Counted from the first letter of the stretch, positions 49,361 through 58,663 are shown. The stretch: 64,000 nt of DNA from Flectonema sp. DT1601 (GCA_964019425.1 OZ025832.1:558001-622000); one strand, 5' to 3'. Notes: generated by a model from the letters alone, not told the origin. Numbers and translations: made by a program.

Positions 49361-51100
49361 ATGTCCGCTATTATTAAAAAGTGTTTGGGATGTTGTCTAT
49401 CGAGAGCTTTAGACAAGAATGACACTCCACTGTTGGCCAAAAGGAAGACTCTTCTTATTGGAATGTTCAGTTTGCTGTTCATAGAAATAAGTATCGTGTT
49501 GCCAATGATCGGTATTAGGCACCCATTTTTAACTATAGGTTCAGCCTTAGGAATAGTTGCAAGTTTTATAGCGCTGGTGTTGTTGGTTGGTTTTAGAGTC
49601 ACGCCCACTGACAAGTTCATTGAGATTTTCGTCTTCACTTGTGGTATCGGCGCCATTTTAGCTGATTTGAACTCTCGTATGGTGGAAGGGAACCCTAATT
49701 GGCCTCTTTTTATCATCTGTGTTGATGTAATGTTAGTATTGGAGGTTAGGCAACAATCTTCTGTCATTATAGTATGTATGTGTATAACGTGGTTATTCGT
49801 TACTACATTTGAAGACATTCTTCGTTTTGGTCTGTACGATGCAACCTGGCAAAGTAATTCCCAGGCACATCGCCGTGAAAAATACGACTGCGAGAACCTG
49901 CCATGCAAGAAGGCAGCTTTTGCTACTTTAGCGTCGTTTAGCGGTCAGCTGTTTGTATTTATTGCAGACTTTGTTGCCACTCGTGGATTCGCTCTCTCTG
50001 TATTAGAAGAGAAGAATAGAATATTAGCCTCAATCGATGCGGCTAAACAGATCGCAACTTCTCTTTCTCGTTTTGATTTGGATTCAGCTGCCAGCCTGTT
50101 AGATAACAGCAACATTCCACCAGAGTTGAGGGAAGCGTTTAGTGATATTTTAGATAACTTGAGATCATACAAACCGTACTTACCACACTCTTGTTTACCT
50201 GGTGAAGTTGAGGAGGATGATGAGAAGGATGTTTCCTCGCGTACCTCATCATGTTCAATATCACAGTCCTGTAGCACTGCAATAACTAGTAAAGTAACAG
50301 ATGTCGGAATAAGTAGAAGAAGAGTATTTGAGCAGACAAGTGTTTCCTTATTAATTGTAAACATTTGTAACTCTCGATTGGTACTCGAGAACTCAGAAGC
50401 TGCATTTGAAGGATTGGTCTCTCAACTTGTTGCAGCTACTTATGAAATAGTCGGCAAACACAGAGGTACTCTCGACTTGTTTCTGGGTGATCGTATGTTC
50501 GCGAGTTTCGGTGCGACAAGAGTTCATGTCGGACACCCTACCTCATGTTCTGATGCTGCGAATACTGTTGTCGATACTGCAGCGAGGGTACTGGATCCCT
50601 ACCAAGATATTGCAGAAGGGAAATTACGATTAAACATTGGAATGGGATCTGGTAAACAAGCATGTGGTGACTTAGGCAGTGAGAATATGATGCGGTTCAG
50701 TGTCATTGGCAGACTGTCTCTTTTCATTAGCGTAATAGAGAAAGCTGGTGCAATCTTGGGAACCACAATGTTGGGTGAAGGAGGGCTTTATAGACACCTG
50801 ATGCACATTACAGAGTGTCGGATTATTCTCAGAAGAGTACTTCACGAAGAAGATCAACATTTGGTGTATGAGTTCTTTCACAAAAGGAAAGTTCAGAATG
50901 AAGAATGGATGTACCAATTACAGCTCAGTCATGCTGGTAAATGGAAGGACTACAATACAATAGCAGCGGCCTTCTTATGTGAAAAAGTAATAACTGATAA
51001 ACAGCGAGCAACTGTTGACACTGGTGATGATACTATCTTTAAATCATTAAGGCTTGCTATGGAATGTGACATACCAGCAGCATTGGAGATCGTGAGTTAG
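49361..51100 (+). CDS. 6-TM degenerate cyclase, tandem copy 3
   Basis: 579 aa, closest to copy 2. Differences again sit mainly in residues 40-155 (for example VLPMIGIRHPFLTIGSALGI), with a few in the cyclase-like domain (SDAANTVVDTAARVLD, AEGKLRLN). Catalytic positions are degenerate in the same way as in copies 1 and 2. Homology with copy 2 stops about 20 nt after the stop codon (around TTTGTTTAATTTT), whereas copies 1 and 2 share some 345 nt there. The frame is intact. The three copies plus the diverged gene at 16712 make four members of this family in one window. Confidence 0.87.
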   Translation: MSAIIKKCLGCCLSRALDKNDTPLLAKRKTLLIGMFSLLFIEISIVLPMIGIRHPFLTIGSALGIVASFIALVLLVGFRVTPTDKFIEIFVFTCGIGAILADLNSRMVEGNPNWPLFIICVDVMLVLEVRQQSSVIIVCMCITWLFVTTFEDILRFGLYDATWQSNSQAHRREKYDCENLPCKKAAFATLASFSGQLFVFIADFVATRGFALSVLEEKNRILASIDAAKQIATSLSRFDLDSAASLLDNSNIPPELREAFSDILDNLRSYKPYLPHSCLPGEVEEDDEKDVSSRTSSCSISQSCSTAITSKVTDVGISRRRVFEQTSVSLLIVNICNSRLVLENSEAAFEGLVSQLVAATYEIVGKHRGTLDLFLGDRMFASFGATRVHVGHPTSCSDAANTVVDTAARVLDPYQDIAEGKLRLNIGMGSGKQACGDLGSENMMRFSVIGRLSLFISVIEKAGAILGTTMLGEGGLYRHLMHITECRIILRRVLHEEDQHLVYEFFHKRKVQNEEWMYQLQLSHAGKWKDYNTIAAAFLCEKVITDKQRATVDTGDDTIFKSLRLAMECDIPAALEIVS

Positions 51101-52593
51101 TATTTTGTTTAATTTTTCAGATTCGAAACGCTTCAGGCAGTTGCCGGAGCTCTCTGCCCCCCCCTGATAAATCTTTTCGTATCGTATCAAAGTCCCCCCC
51201 AGCTCAATATATACATTCCCCCAGCTCAAGTTTTTTTTATTATGAACACGAAACTTAAAGTAACTACATTTCAGTCCTGCAAACTGGAATGACTCAGTCT
51301 CAACTAGACTATATGGATTATTCTCGAAACCTTTTGCTAGTTTATTGTGCTAAGTTGCACGTCACCCTTACACTGTCTAATCTAAAACTAATGTTAAATT
51401 ATCTTTATGTTTTTATGATATAACACAGTTATAATTTTTACAGAATCGAACATACATTTCCACCCCAGCTGGAGCATTGCTATAGTCTCTATCCTTATTG
51501 TAGAAGAGTGCTCCATTAGTAGTAAAATTCAAGCATTCAAACCCCCCCAGCTCTTATCCCAGCAACCAATAGGTGTGTATGATGACCTCCGCGCCTACGA
51601 AACCTCTCTTTTGTGTAATTTAATACTTTCACTTGAAGCTATGTTAGTTTTTTTTATTTTTATTTATTTTTTATTATTTCTTTTGTTTTTTGTTTTTTGC
51701 TAGATAATATACATTTCTGTGTTTTATTATCTGCCAATAATCTTTTTTGTCACCCTTCCATTGCGTTTATTCGGTTCTTCGAGATTAGCTTCTTATCACC
51801 AAAGACCTTGAACTAAGTATTCCACAAGTGTTTTATGGAAGTAGAACACTTGTGTTTTTTTTTTTTTTTTACAAACTTTTTTTTATTTTTTATATTTTCT
51901 TTTTATTATTATTTGTTATGAAACTCAATAGTCTTCCCAGAGCAGTTTTTTTAACGTAGTCTTACCTTTGAATTCGCTTATTATTCTATTCTTTCGAAGT
52001 CGGAGAAAAAAACTATTCAGATTAAGAGCCCGTTTTATTTATTATGTCGTGTTATCTATTTCCCTATGCGCCGAGTAAAACTAGCTGCGATCAGCAAAAT
52101 ATAAGGCTTATCTGAATGGTTTTTTTTTTTTTTTTTTTTTTTTTTGTTGAAATTACCATTCTGAAAAGAAAAAAAAACTAACTAAGAAAAACAAAAAAAA
52201 ACATACACCTCTCGTTGAGACTTTATGTTGTTCTAATTGGTTAAGAATAAAAAACTATATAAATCAATATGCCAGGTTACTCTCCAATATGCGCCTCAGC
52301 GGAGTGTACCTGCTGTGCGCCCGTTTTATTTATTATGTCGTGTTATCTATTTCCCTATGCGCCGAGTAAAATTAGCTGCGATCAGCAAAATACAAGGCTT
52401 ATCTGAATGGTTTTTTTTTTTTTTTTTTGTTGAAATTAACCATTCATTCTGAAAAAAAAACAAAATGAAAAAAAACTTACTAAGAAAAACGAGAAAAAAA
52501 AAAATACACCTCTAGTAGAGACTTATGTGTTGTTAGAATTAGTTAAGAGTAAAAAACTATATAAATCAATATGCCAGGTTACTCTCCAATAAT
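51101..52593. other. Spacer with repeats before GPR107
   Basis: No gene other than a truncated duplicate of the next gene's 5' end. 51168-51193 matches the end of repeat C. CCCCAGCT occurs at several places between 51190 and 51555. T-rich sequence dominates 51640-51960. Two partial or whole TIR elements and a tandem duplication fill 52008-52623. Confidence 0.6.
52011..52121 (+). mobile_element. Short TIR element (MITE-like), copy 3
   Basis: The left end AACTATTCAGATTAAG and right end CTTATCTGAATGGTT are inverted repeats of about 15 bp. The body holds CCCGTTTTATTTATTATGTC and GCTGCGATCAGCAAAATATA. It is preceded by GAAGTCGGAGAA and followed by a T run of about 25. This is the cleanest full copy in the window. 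Confidence 0.7.
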
Positions 52594-52623
52594 ATGCGCC
52601 TCAGCGGAGTGTACCTACTATGC
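52028..52623 (+). repeat. Tandem duplication of GPR107 leader and first codons
   Basis: Two units (52028-52318 and 52319-52623) repeat in the same order: the 3' part of the TIR element, an A-rich stretch, AACTATATAAATCAATATGC, CAGGTTACTCTCCAAT, and the first 10-11 codons of the GPR107 gene (ATGCGCCTCAGCGGAGTGTA). The first unit breaks off inside codon 11 and rejoins the TIR element at GCCCG, a short shared sequence that suggests microhomology. The upstream decoy ATG (52290) can encode only 26 codons. The second TIR copy (about 52319-52412) therefore lacks its left end. Confidence 0.75.
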
Positions 52624-54578
52624 GTCCTATCGCTGCTTCAGCTATGCAGCTGCCACATTTTTTCACTGAGAGTGACGAATGATGCAAGGAGAGTAATTGA
52701 TTTGGGAGCATTCGGTTTGGGAGAAGGAGGCGTGATGCAACTTGAAATAAAAAGTCTAAGCGTGAGCGATGCAGTAGCTGAAAAGAGTAATAAGAATATT
52801 GGATTTACATTTGACTGGGTGAAGACAGCATTAACTGCGAGGCATGAAAAGAATTATGCAAAGGGAGAAGGAGCGAGGAGAGGGAGGTGTTTTACTGACG
52901 ATTCCCAAGTCCAACCGTCGGAACCTCCACCAAACTGGAGAAAAGTATTTCCATTGGAAGAAACGTTAGCACAGAAATCTCCTGTTATCCAGGAATTTGA
53001 AAAGTACACAATTACAACCCCTGGAATGTATGCTCTGTTCTTTTATAATTGTAAAAAACTAAATAGCAATGCTTCTGAACAACAGACTGTTCCAGTAACC
53101 TTTGAAGTAAAGGTTACATTATACAATATAGATAAGAGCGGAACTATATCGTATCTCTCATATGGTAAAACTATTCTTCCTGAAATGTATGCTTGTTTTA
53201 CGGTGTTGTTTTTAAGCTGTCTTGGGGGATGGATATTCGTTTGTGTTAAATACACTTCAGAAGTTCATAGTATTCACCATGTGATGACTAGTTTGTTGGT
53301 GTTGAAGATTTTATCATTGTTTTGCTATTCGATGAAGGAGCTTTGGATTCAACATGGTGGACAAGTAACGACTTGGAATTACTTATACCACACTTTCTTA
53401 ATGTTGAAAGGTATCATGTTATTCGCTGTAATACTTCTAATCGGAACCGGATGGTCATTCTTTCATCCTCACTTATCACAAAGAGATAAGAGAACCCTCG
53501 CTGCCATCATTCCACTTCAAATAATGATCAATGTATCAATTGCTGTTATTCAAGAAACGAGTGAGGGAAGCGCTTCATGGGCATTCTGGAGAGATGCGCT
53601 GCTACTTTTCGATGTGATCTGCTGTTGTGTAATTCTACTCCCAATTATTGTTAGTATCAAGAAGGTATAAGTTTTATTTTTTTTTTTCTCTCAATGTGAC
53701 CACGGTTGTAATATAGACCTAACAAACCATACTAATTACAGATAAGTGAAACCAGTCTTCTTGACGGAAAAGAAGACGCGAGTTTGGACAGATTGAGACA
53801 ATTTCGGACGTTTTATGCGATTGTGGTATGTTAATATTAAGATCCCTTCGAATGAAACGGGGACGTCGGGATTCTTTCCTAGTAATGTCAACACGAGCTC
53901 GAAGTCATTATTCTGTAAGAAAGACAACATCAATTTTAATATTTTCACCTGGTCTATTCCGGCTGTACTCAATCCCCGAAGGGCGTTTTGGGCCGCAACC
54001 CCTGAATAGTTGTGACCTCCATTGTATGCCATGATCTCCATTGTAACCCATGCATTGAAGTAGATGCTTATGTCGTCTCCCATGGTGAGCACGTAACCTT
54101 CTTTCATCAGCAACGTTGGAAATTCTAAGACCCTGATTCGATTAGTCTGTGCTAATCTAGACGTTAATACTGATACAGCTGCTGCAAAGATCTCTAACAT
54201 GGGGCAGACTTGAACTGCTCTTGTAAGAATTGCATCTCTGCTGGCTCTGTTTTCTGAAAGGGCTTGTATTTCTGAGCAGAATGCGAGTCCAATTTATCCC
54301 CCCTGTTGTGACACTGTTATTTTTCCTTTTTCTTTCGTTGGGAGAGGGGAAAAAAAAAAAAAAAAAAAAAACAGGTGAGTTTTATTTATTTCACTCGAAT
54401 CGTTGTCCCTTTTATCGAAACAGCCCTTCCCTATGAAGTGACGTGGTTGGCTGAGTTTTTAGCAGAGATTGCTGCGCTTTGTTTTTATATATTTGCAGGT
54501 GTTCGTTTTGGACCGAAAGTTCCTCAAGCGACAGAGCAACAAGGAGAAGAAATGAAGCAACTCACAGTAGAACAGTAA
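52594..54578 (+). CDS. GPR107: GPR107/GPR108-family seven-helix protein, two introns
   Basis: The exons are 52594-53664, 53742-53825 and 54375-54578, giving 452 aa. A signal peptide (about 1-20, VYLLCVLSLLQLCSCH) is followed by the beta-rich lumenal domain of the family (to about 195, with PGMYALFFYNCK). Seven helices follow, with YLSYGKTILPEMYACFTVLF entering TM1. Exon 2 carries DGKEDASLDRLRQFRTFYAIV, and exon 3 continues VSFIYFTRIVVPFIETALPY, matching the animal LEKLRLFRHYYVLV-VCYIYFTRI stretch exactly across the splice, so the junction is well supported. The family lives in the Golgi/TGN and acts in retrograde traffic. The ATG lies 16 nt after an AG at 52576-52577. Intron 2 is unusually long (549 nt) and contains a protein-like antisense frame. 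Confidence 0.92.
53665..53741 (+). other. GPR107 intron 1
   Basis: A 77-nt phase-0 intron, GTATAA donor and AATTACAG acceptor, with a T run in the middle. Removal joins ...SIKK to ISETSLLDGKED, in line with the family. Confidence 0.85.
53736..54200 (-). other. Unidentified open antisense frame in GPR107 intron 2
   Basis: A 154-codon minus-strand frame covers most of intron 2 and, fortuitously, exon 2. The frame stays open about 30 codons upstream of its ATG as well. The product looks like a real helical protein segment (MLEIFAAAVSVLTSRLAQ, YVLTMGDDISIYFNAWVTM, ALRGLSTAGIDQVKILKLML), with ordinary codon use and no homopolymer runs, unlike all other non-coding DNA here. AG sites on the minus strand just upstream (CTGCTCAG, CCTTTCAG) could be acceptors. 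I do not recognise it; a captured host exon, an element fragment or an old viral fragment are all possible. Confidence 0.4.
53826..54374 (+). other. GPR107 intron 2
   Basis: A 549-nt phase-0 intron, GTATGT donor and AAACAG acceptor after an A run. It is four to seven times longer than the other introns seen. Most of its length (about 53826-54300) lacks T or A runs and carries the antisense frame, suggesting a later insertion into a short ancestral intron. Confidence 0.8.
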
Positions 54579-54993
54579 TGCAACTTATGAGAAGCGGTTT
54601 CCTTGAGGCTGCTTTGTTCTATTTGTTATCAGGTAGATCCAGTTGATCTATTGCCGTGGTTAACCACACAGGACGTTCTGCTTTATGTAGAACGGATAGA
54701 ACCTTAACGAGAGTTGTTTTTTTTTTTTTTTTTAAGTACTATTCTTGCGTAGTAAAAAAACTATTTTGATGGGATCTTTTACTTACTTTACTTTACTTTT
54801 TTTTCTTCTTTTTTTCATTTTTTTTTTACTTACTATCCTTTTTTTTTGGAACAGCAAATGCAAATTACCAGCTGTATGTATGATTGTTATTTATTTGTTT
54901 TTAAATTTTTTTTTTTTGAAAAAAAAAAAAAAAACATGAATTAAATAATTTTCACATGACAACACAGTCATTCAGAATTAATATTTCACACAC
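54579..54993. other. Spacer
   Basis: 415 nt, AT-rich, with several T and A runs after 54715. No gene seen. It ends in AACACAG (54961-54967), the likely acceptor for the next gene. Confidence 0.6.
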
Positions 54994-56013
54994 ATGGATG
55001 AACTTAAAAGCAAACTCGAGAGCGTTATCGCTGATATTTTCTCTGAAATAGAGAAGTGTGAAGACGTTGTTAAAAAGAAAGAACAGCACTTGATTATTAA
55101 AGTAAACAATACAGCGAAAGAAGAAGAAGAAATGAGAGCGAACCTAAGCAACGAATGGAAGCAAATTGAAGACGAGAAAGCTCGGTTGAAAGAAAGAGAG
55201 AAATCTCTTGAGATAAATGAATCTCAACTGGTGGTATCAAAGCAAGCTGTGGATGATGAATTTCAAAAATTAGAAATAACTAAAAATATACTCGATGAAA
55301 AACAAAAAAGCATCACCACAGCTGAAGAACACAATACAAAACAACAACAAACCATTAATGATGAAAAGGAAGCTATTAAAGTACAGCAACAAGAACTTCT
55401 ATCAAATCGCAAACATTGGGAAGGACAGGTTGAACAAAAAGATAAAGACATTCACTTGAAAATGATAAGACTGAAGGAACTGAAGGAATCAATCTCATCA
55501 AACAACGATGATCAGAGAACTCAAAGCAGACCAACCTCTGCAGGGCTATCAAGCTCCATTACATTCATTCCTCCAAGACAACGAAAACAAGGAGTCACTG
55601 AACTTGAATTAGACGTTCTTACTATTCGGAACAGAGCTTCTCACTGTGGTGATGAAGTCCTCCGATTACTGGCCGACACCACTGTGAGATTCATTCATGA
55701 TATAACTGTCGTTAATATTCGTTATATTTCTGGTTCTGGGGTCCTACCTCCGAAGGTACAGCGTCCTTGCTTTATTCTTTATTGTGGAAAGGCAGCTACT
55801 GGACGAGTAAACCTCCCCGCAGACCCACACATTAATACTATATATCAACTTGAAGTTGATCTCAGTTCCAGATCACTTTCACTACTTCAAAATGATATTC
55901 TTATAACAAGAGACGGGATGTGGTCTTCTTGTTCTGTCTCATCGCATCCGAGTTCATTCTCTCTCGGGGTTGCGTTGATGTCACCTGAGAGCTACGTTGA
56001 GCTATTACGTTAG
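54994..56013 (+). CDS. Coiled-coil protein with C-terminal beta domain
   Basis: 339 aa. Residues 1-170 form a long charged coiled coil (KARLKEREKSLEINESQL, QQQTINDEKEAIKVQQQEL). A Ser/Thr-rich linker (about 172-200) leads to a compact C-terminal domain (about 205-339) of predicted beta character: VNIRYISGSGVLPPKVQRP, CFILYCGKAATGRVNLP, YQLEVDLSSRSLSLLQNDIL, ending in SFSLGVALMSPESYVEL. The tail resembles a SPRY- or B30.2-like lobe by hydrophobic pattern only (weak). There is no signal peptide or membrane segment. The ATG lies 26 nt after AACACAG. Family not recognised; coding status is clear. Confidence 0.7.
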   Translation: MDELKSKLESVIADIFSEIEKCEDVVKKKEQHLIIKVNNTAKEEEEMRANLSNEWKQIEDEKARLKEREKSLEINESQLVVSKQAVDDEFQKLEITKNILDEKQKSITTAEEHNTKQQQTINDEKEAIKVQQQELLSNRKHWEGQVEQKDKDIHLKMIRLKELKESISSNNDDQRTQSRPTSAGLSSSITFIPPRQRKQGVTELELDVLTIRNRASHCGDEVLRLLADTTVRFIHDITVVNIRYISGSGVLPPKVQRPCFILYCGKAATGRVNLPADPHINTIYQLEVDLSSRSLSLLQNDILITRDGMWSSCSVSSHPSSFSLGVALMSPESYVELLR

Positions 56014-56157
56014 CTATGGCATATGTTATTTATCACTTACACGCTTAATGATTAATGTTCTATTCTGTTATATTTCATAACTAATATTATTGGGGTGTTC
56101 GTTTGTTAAAGAGAATATCGTGCTCTCTCCCCACAGAAATTATCAAAACCACTAAAC

Positions 56158-56733
56158 ATGTCTGACTACAGTGAGAAGAAGCTCAAGGCTGTCATCAAGG
56201 AGGGAGGAAAGAAGGGTCAGGATCTCGCAGGTATGGCTGACATGGGATCATTGTTCCAGCAGGCTAACTTGGTTGAGTCGGATGGAGACCTTAAGTTGAT
56301 GGAGATGGCCATGGAGGCAATGAACACTCCAGTTGACCCAGAGGGTGAGGAGAGAAGAGGAGGAGCTGGAGAAGTCGCAAAGATCTTGTTGTCGACCAAC
56401 GACGAGAGATTCTGTGCCATCGTTCAGGTTCCAGAGGCCTACACCAAGGCCGCTGACAACGTTCGTGGATACGAAATCTCTGCTTCCGAATGGGCTGATG
56501 CTGCATTCGCCACCCTTCCAGGTGATGGTAAGGGAGTCGAATTCCTCGAGAAGAGCTGCACCATCGTGAAGGCTGTCTACAAGAAGAACGCCGAGGCCGG
56601 TCACTACCCAGCAAAGGCAAAGGATGCCGTCAGCGGTGCCTCATTCGCTTACCTTCGCACCAAGTCGTTGGTTGTTGATGATGACAGTGACGACGAATTC
56701 GTTTTCGGAGACGACGACATGGACGGCATGTAA
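56158..56733 (+). CDS. Small acidic-tailed conserved protist protein, copy 1
   Basis: 191 aa. It starts MSDYSEKKLKAVIKEGGKKG then QDLAGMADMGSLFQQ, contains VDPEGEERRGGAGEVAKILL, and ends in an acidic tail (DDDSDDEFVFGDDDMDGM). I recall proteins of this plan (KKLK.VIKEGGKKG.DL.GM.DMG near the start, a RKGGAG-type motif, an acidic end) annotated as conserved hypotheticals in kinetoplastids and alveolates; this is memory, not a search. Codon choice is strongly biased to C/G-ending codons (AAG, GAG, ATC), unlike neighbours, which suggests very high expression. The ATG lies 21 nt after CCACAG (ending 56136). The CDS is almost identical to the gene at 57152, but the flanks are unrelated. Confidence 0.8.
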   Translation: MSDYSEKKLKAVIKEGGKKGQDLAGMADMGSLFQQANLVESDGDLKLMEMAMEAMNTPVDPEGEERRGGAGEVAKILLSTNDERFCAIVQVPEAYTKAADNVRGYEISASEWADAAFATLPGDGKGVEFLEKSCTIVKAVYKKNAEAGHYPAKAKDAVSGASFAYLRTKSLVVDDDSDDEFVFGDDDMDGM

Positions 56734-56810
56734 GAAATTCTGAAATCTAGTTTTATTTGTTGGTAGTGGGGACACTTTATAAAAAAAAAAACAATAAAAA
56801 GAGAGAGTGG

Positions 56811-56843
<33 letters not shown>

Positions 56844-57151
56844 ACAAGTCTTATCAGTAAGCACTGACTAGTCGCCTTCTTGCGGCAGACTGGTCCCACT
56901 CACACCGCTGAGTGAGGTAGTGAGAGTTCGCACGTTATGTTGGATTGTTTGCGTGCTTTTTTTTCTTATTCAATAAATTATGTTATTTTATTCTTCTGGT
57001 AGATTCTATCGAACGTAAACACAAACATGAGAGAAGGTGTCTGATGAGAGTGGAGTCCTCTATTGTCTATTCAGATAGAGTTTACAATTATAAGTCACAT
57101 TTTGAATAATCGAATCACTTTTACAGTTCAAGCATCAACACCGTTATCAAA
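56734..57151. other. Spacer between the two identical genes
   Basis: 418 nt with an A-rich block (56780-56838), then mixed sequence and an AATAAA near 56980. There is no homology to the flanks of the second copy that I can see. It ends with TTTTACAG (57121-57128), the likely acceptor for the second copy. Confidence 0.6.
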
Positions 57152-57727
57152 ATGTCTGACTACAGTGAGAAGAAGCTCAAGGCTGTCATCAAGGAGGGAG
57201 GAAAGAAGGGTCAGGATCTCGCAGGTATGGCTGACATGGGATCATTGTTCCAGCAGGCTAACTTGGTTGAGTCGGATGGAGACCTTAAGTTGATGGAGAT
57301 GGCCATGGAGGCAATGAACACTCCAGTTGACCCAGAGGGTGAGGAGAGAAGAGGAGGAGCTGGAGAAGTCGCAAAGATCTTGTTGTCAACCAACGACGAG
57401 AGATTCTGTGCCATCGTTCAGGTTCCAGAGGCCTACACCAAGGCCGCTGACAACGTTCGTGGATACGAAATCTCTGCTTCCGAATGGGCTGATGCTGCAT
57501 TCGCCACCCTTCCAGGTGATGGTAAGGGAGTCGAATTCCTCGAGAAGAGCTGCACCATCGTGAAGGCTGTCTACAAGAAGAACGCCGAGGCCGGTCACTA
57601 CCCAGCAAAGGCAAAGGATGCCGTCAGCGGTGCCTCATTCGCTTACCTTCGCACCAAGTCGTTGGTTGTTGATGATGACAGTGACGACGAATTCGTTTTC
57701 GGAGACGACGACATGGACGGCATGTAA
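57152..57727 (+). CDS. Small acidic-tailed conserved protist protein, copy 2
   Basis: 191 aa, identical in protein to the copy at 56158. I find one silent base difference (TCG against TCA in the LLSTND stretch). Similarity begins at the ATG (or a base or two before) and stops at the TAA; 5' and 3' flanks are unrelated. The ATG lies 23 nt after an AG at 57127-57128. The same strong codon bias is present. A recent gene conversion or a CDS-only duplication (for example through an mRNA intermediate) would explain this. Confidence 0.8.
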   Translation: MSDYSEKKLKAVIKEGGKKGQDLAGMADMGSLFQQANLVESDGDLKLMEMAMEAMNTPVDPEGEERRGGAGEVAKILLSTNDERFCAIVQVPEAYTKAADNVRGYEISASEWADAAFATLPGDGKGVEFLEKSCTIVKAVYKKNAEAGHYPAKAKDAVSGASFAYLRTKSLVVDDDSDDEFVFGDDDMDGM

Positions 57728-58663
57728 ATGTAGCACAATAACCATAGTTGAGTATCACAGTGAAATCACAGTAAAACAAAAGAGATAAAAATAGCTCTTC
57801 TATTAAAAATATGTTGTTTACAGCTGATATGAGTACTTGGAGTAATTGCGACCATGAACGCTGAGCTAGTCGTCGGGGGGCGAGTATTCGAACCCCTCTA
57901 TATACGTTACGCTTTGATATGTTGATTTGGTTCGTCAATATACTTTTTCGTACTTTAGTCAACTGCTGGCCAACTGATTTTCCGTGTTCACTCATAGGTT
58001 GCTGCATTTTATGTACCCTCTCATGTTTGGCGCCCATCGCTTAACAATGTAAGTCTTCACTTTCTATGTGTGGCACTTTCTTTTTGTTCGTTTCTCTTTA
58101 CTTTTTCCTTGAATTGTTGCCCGCATTTTTTCTGAGCTTTTTGTGTTTTTTTGAAAAAAGTGGTGCAAGGGTTCTCGATTCTCCTGAAAGAGAAGGATTC
58201 GACGATTTTTTTTATCCCCCTCACATTTTGTTTTCTCCTTTTTTTTTTATTTTTTTTGATTATTTTTTGCCACAGTCACCTCTTTTAGACTCTCTGGGAT
58301 GCTTTGCGGCCAAACGAAGGAAAAAAAAGAAGGGGGAAAAAACGAATGAAGCAGAACAACAAAAAAAAAAAAGTTTCCCCTTGGCGCCCAACCTGTAACT
58401 TCTATAGGATTTCACTTTGTGAGCAATAAGTGTTTTATCTTGCTGGGTTGGAATGTAGATCTGAGAGTTTGAATATCTTTTTTTATTTATCACTTTGAAA
58501 GTTGTGTATTTTGATTCTTAAGTTTGTAGTTTAGATCCTTTTCCTTCCAGTACAATAATGATAACTGTCAGGTGTTCATAGGATCCCATCATATCGAGGT
58601 ATATAGCTAGGTCTAGCAACTACTACAAATCCCTTCAGGTCTCAAATCAAACAACAACAAACC
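57728..58663. other. Spacer before HisHF
   Basis: 936 nt without a supported gene. A tRNA-like TTCGAACCCC at about 57890 does not fold into a tRNA. GC-richer patches alternate with T-rich ones (58200-58270). Two occurrences of TTGGCGCCCA (about 58029 and 58380) are noted but unexplained. It ends with CCCTTCAG (ending 58638), 25 nt before the next ATG. Confidence 0.55.

Noticed and set aside
42532-50917. Minus-strand frames of 81-207 codons across the three cyclases
   Set aside because: Conserved only because the plus-strand genes are conserved; there is no leader, no hydrophobic or domain logic, and they overlap clear coding sequence.
56217-57614. Minus-strand and alternative plus frames over the two acidic-tail genes
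   Set aside because: They are shadows created by the strong codon bias of the plus-strand genes and appear twice only because the gene is duplicated.
57840-57915. tRNA-like string with TTCGAACCCC on the + strand and a TAGCTCAG-like string on the minus strand
   Set aside because: The T-loop-like and D-loop-like strings are on opposite strands, and no acceptor or T stem pairs; not a tRNA.
58029-58390. TTGGCGCCCA twice (also GGCGCCCAAC near 35550), which recalls a retroelement primer-binding site
   Set aside because: No long terminal repeats, no coding remnants and no shared flanks were seen; the motif alone is too short.
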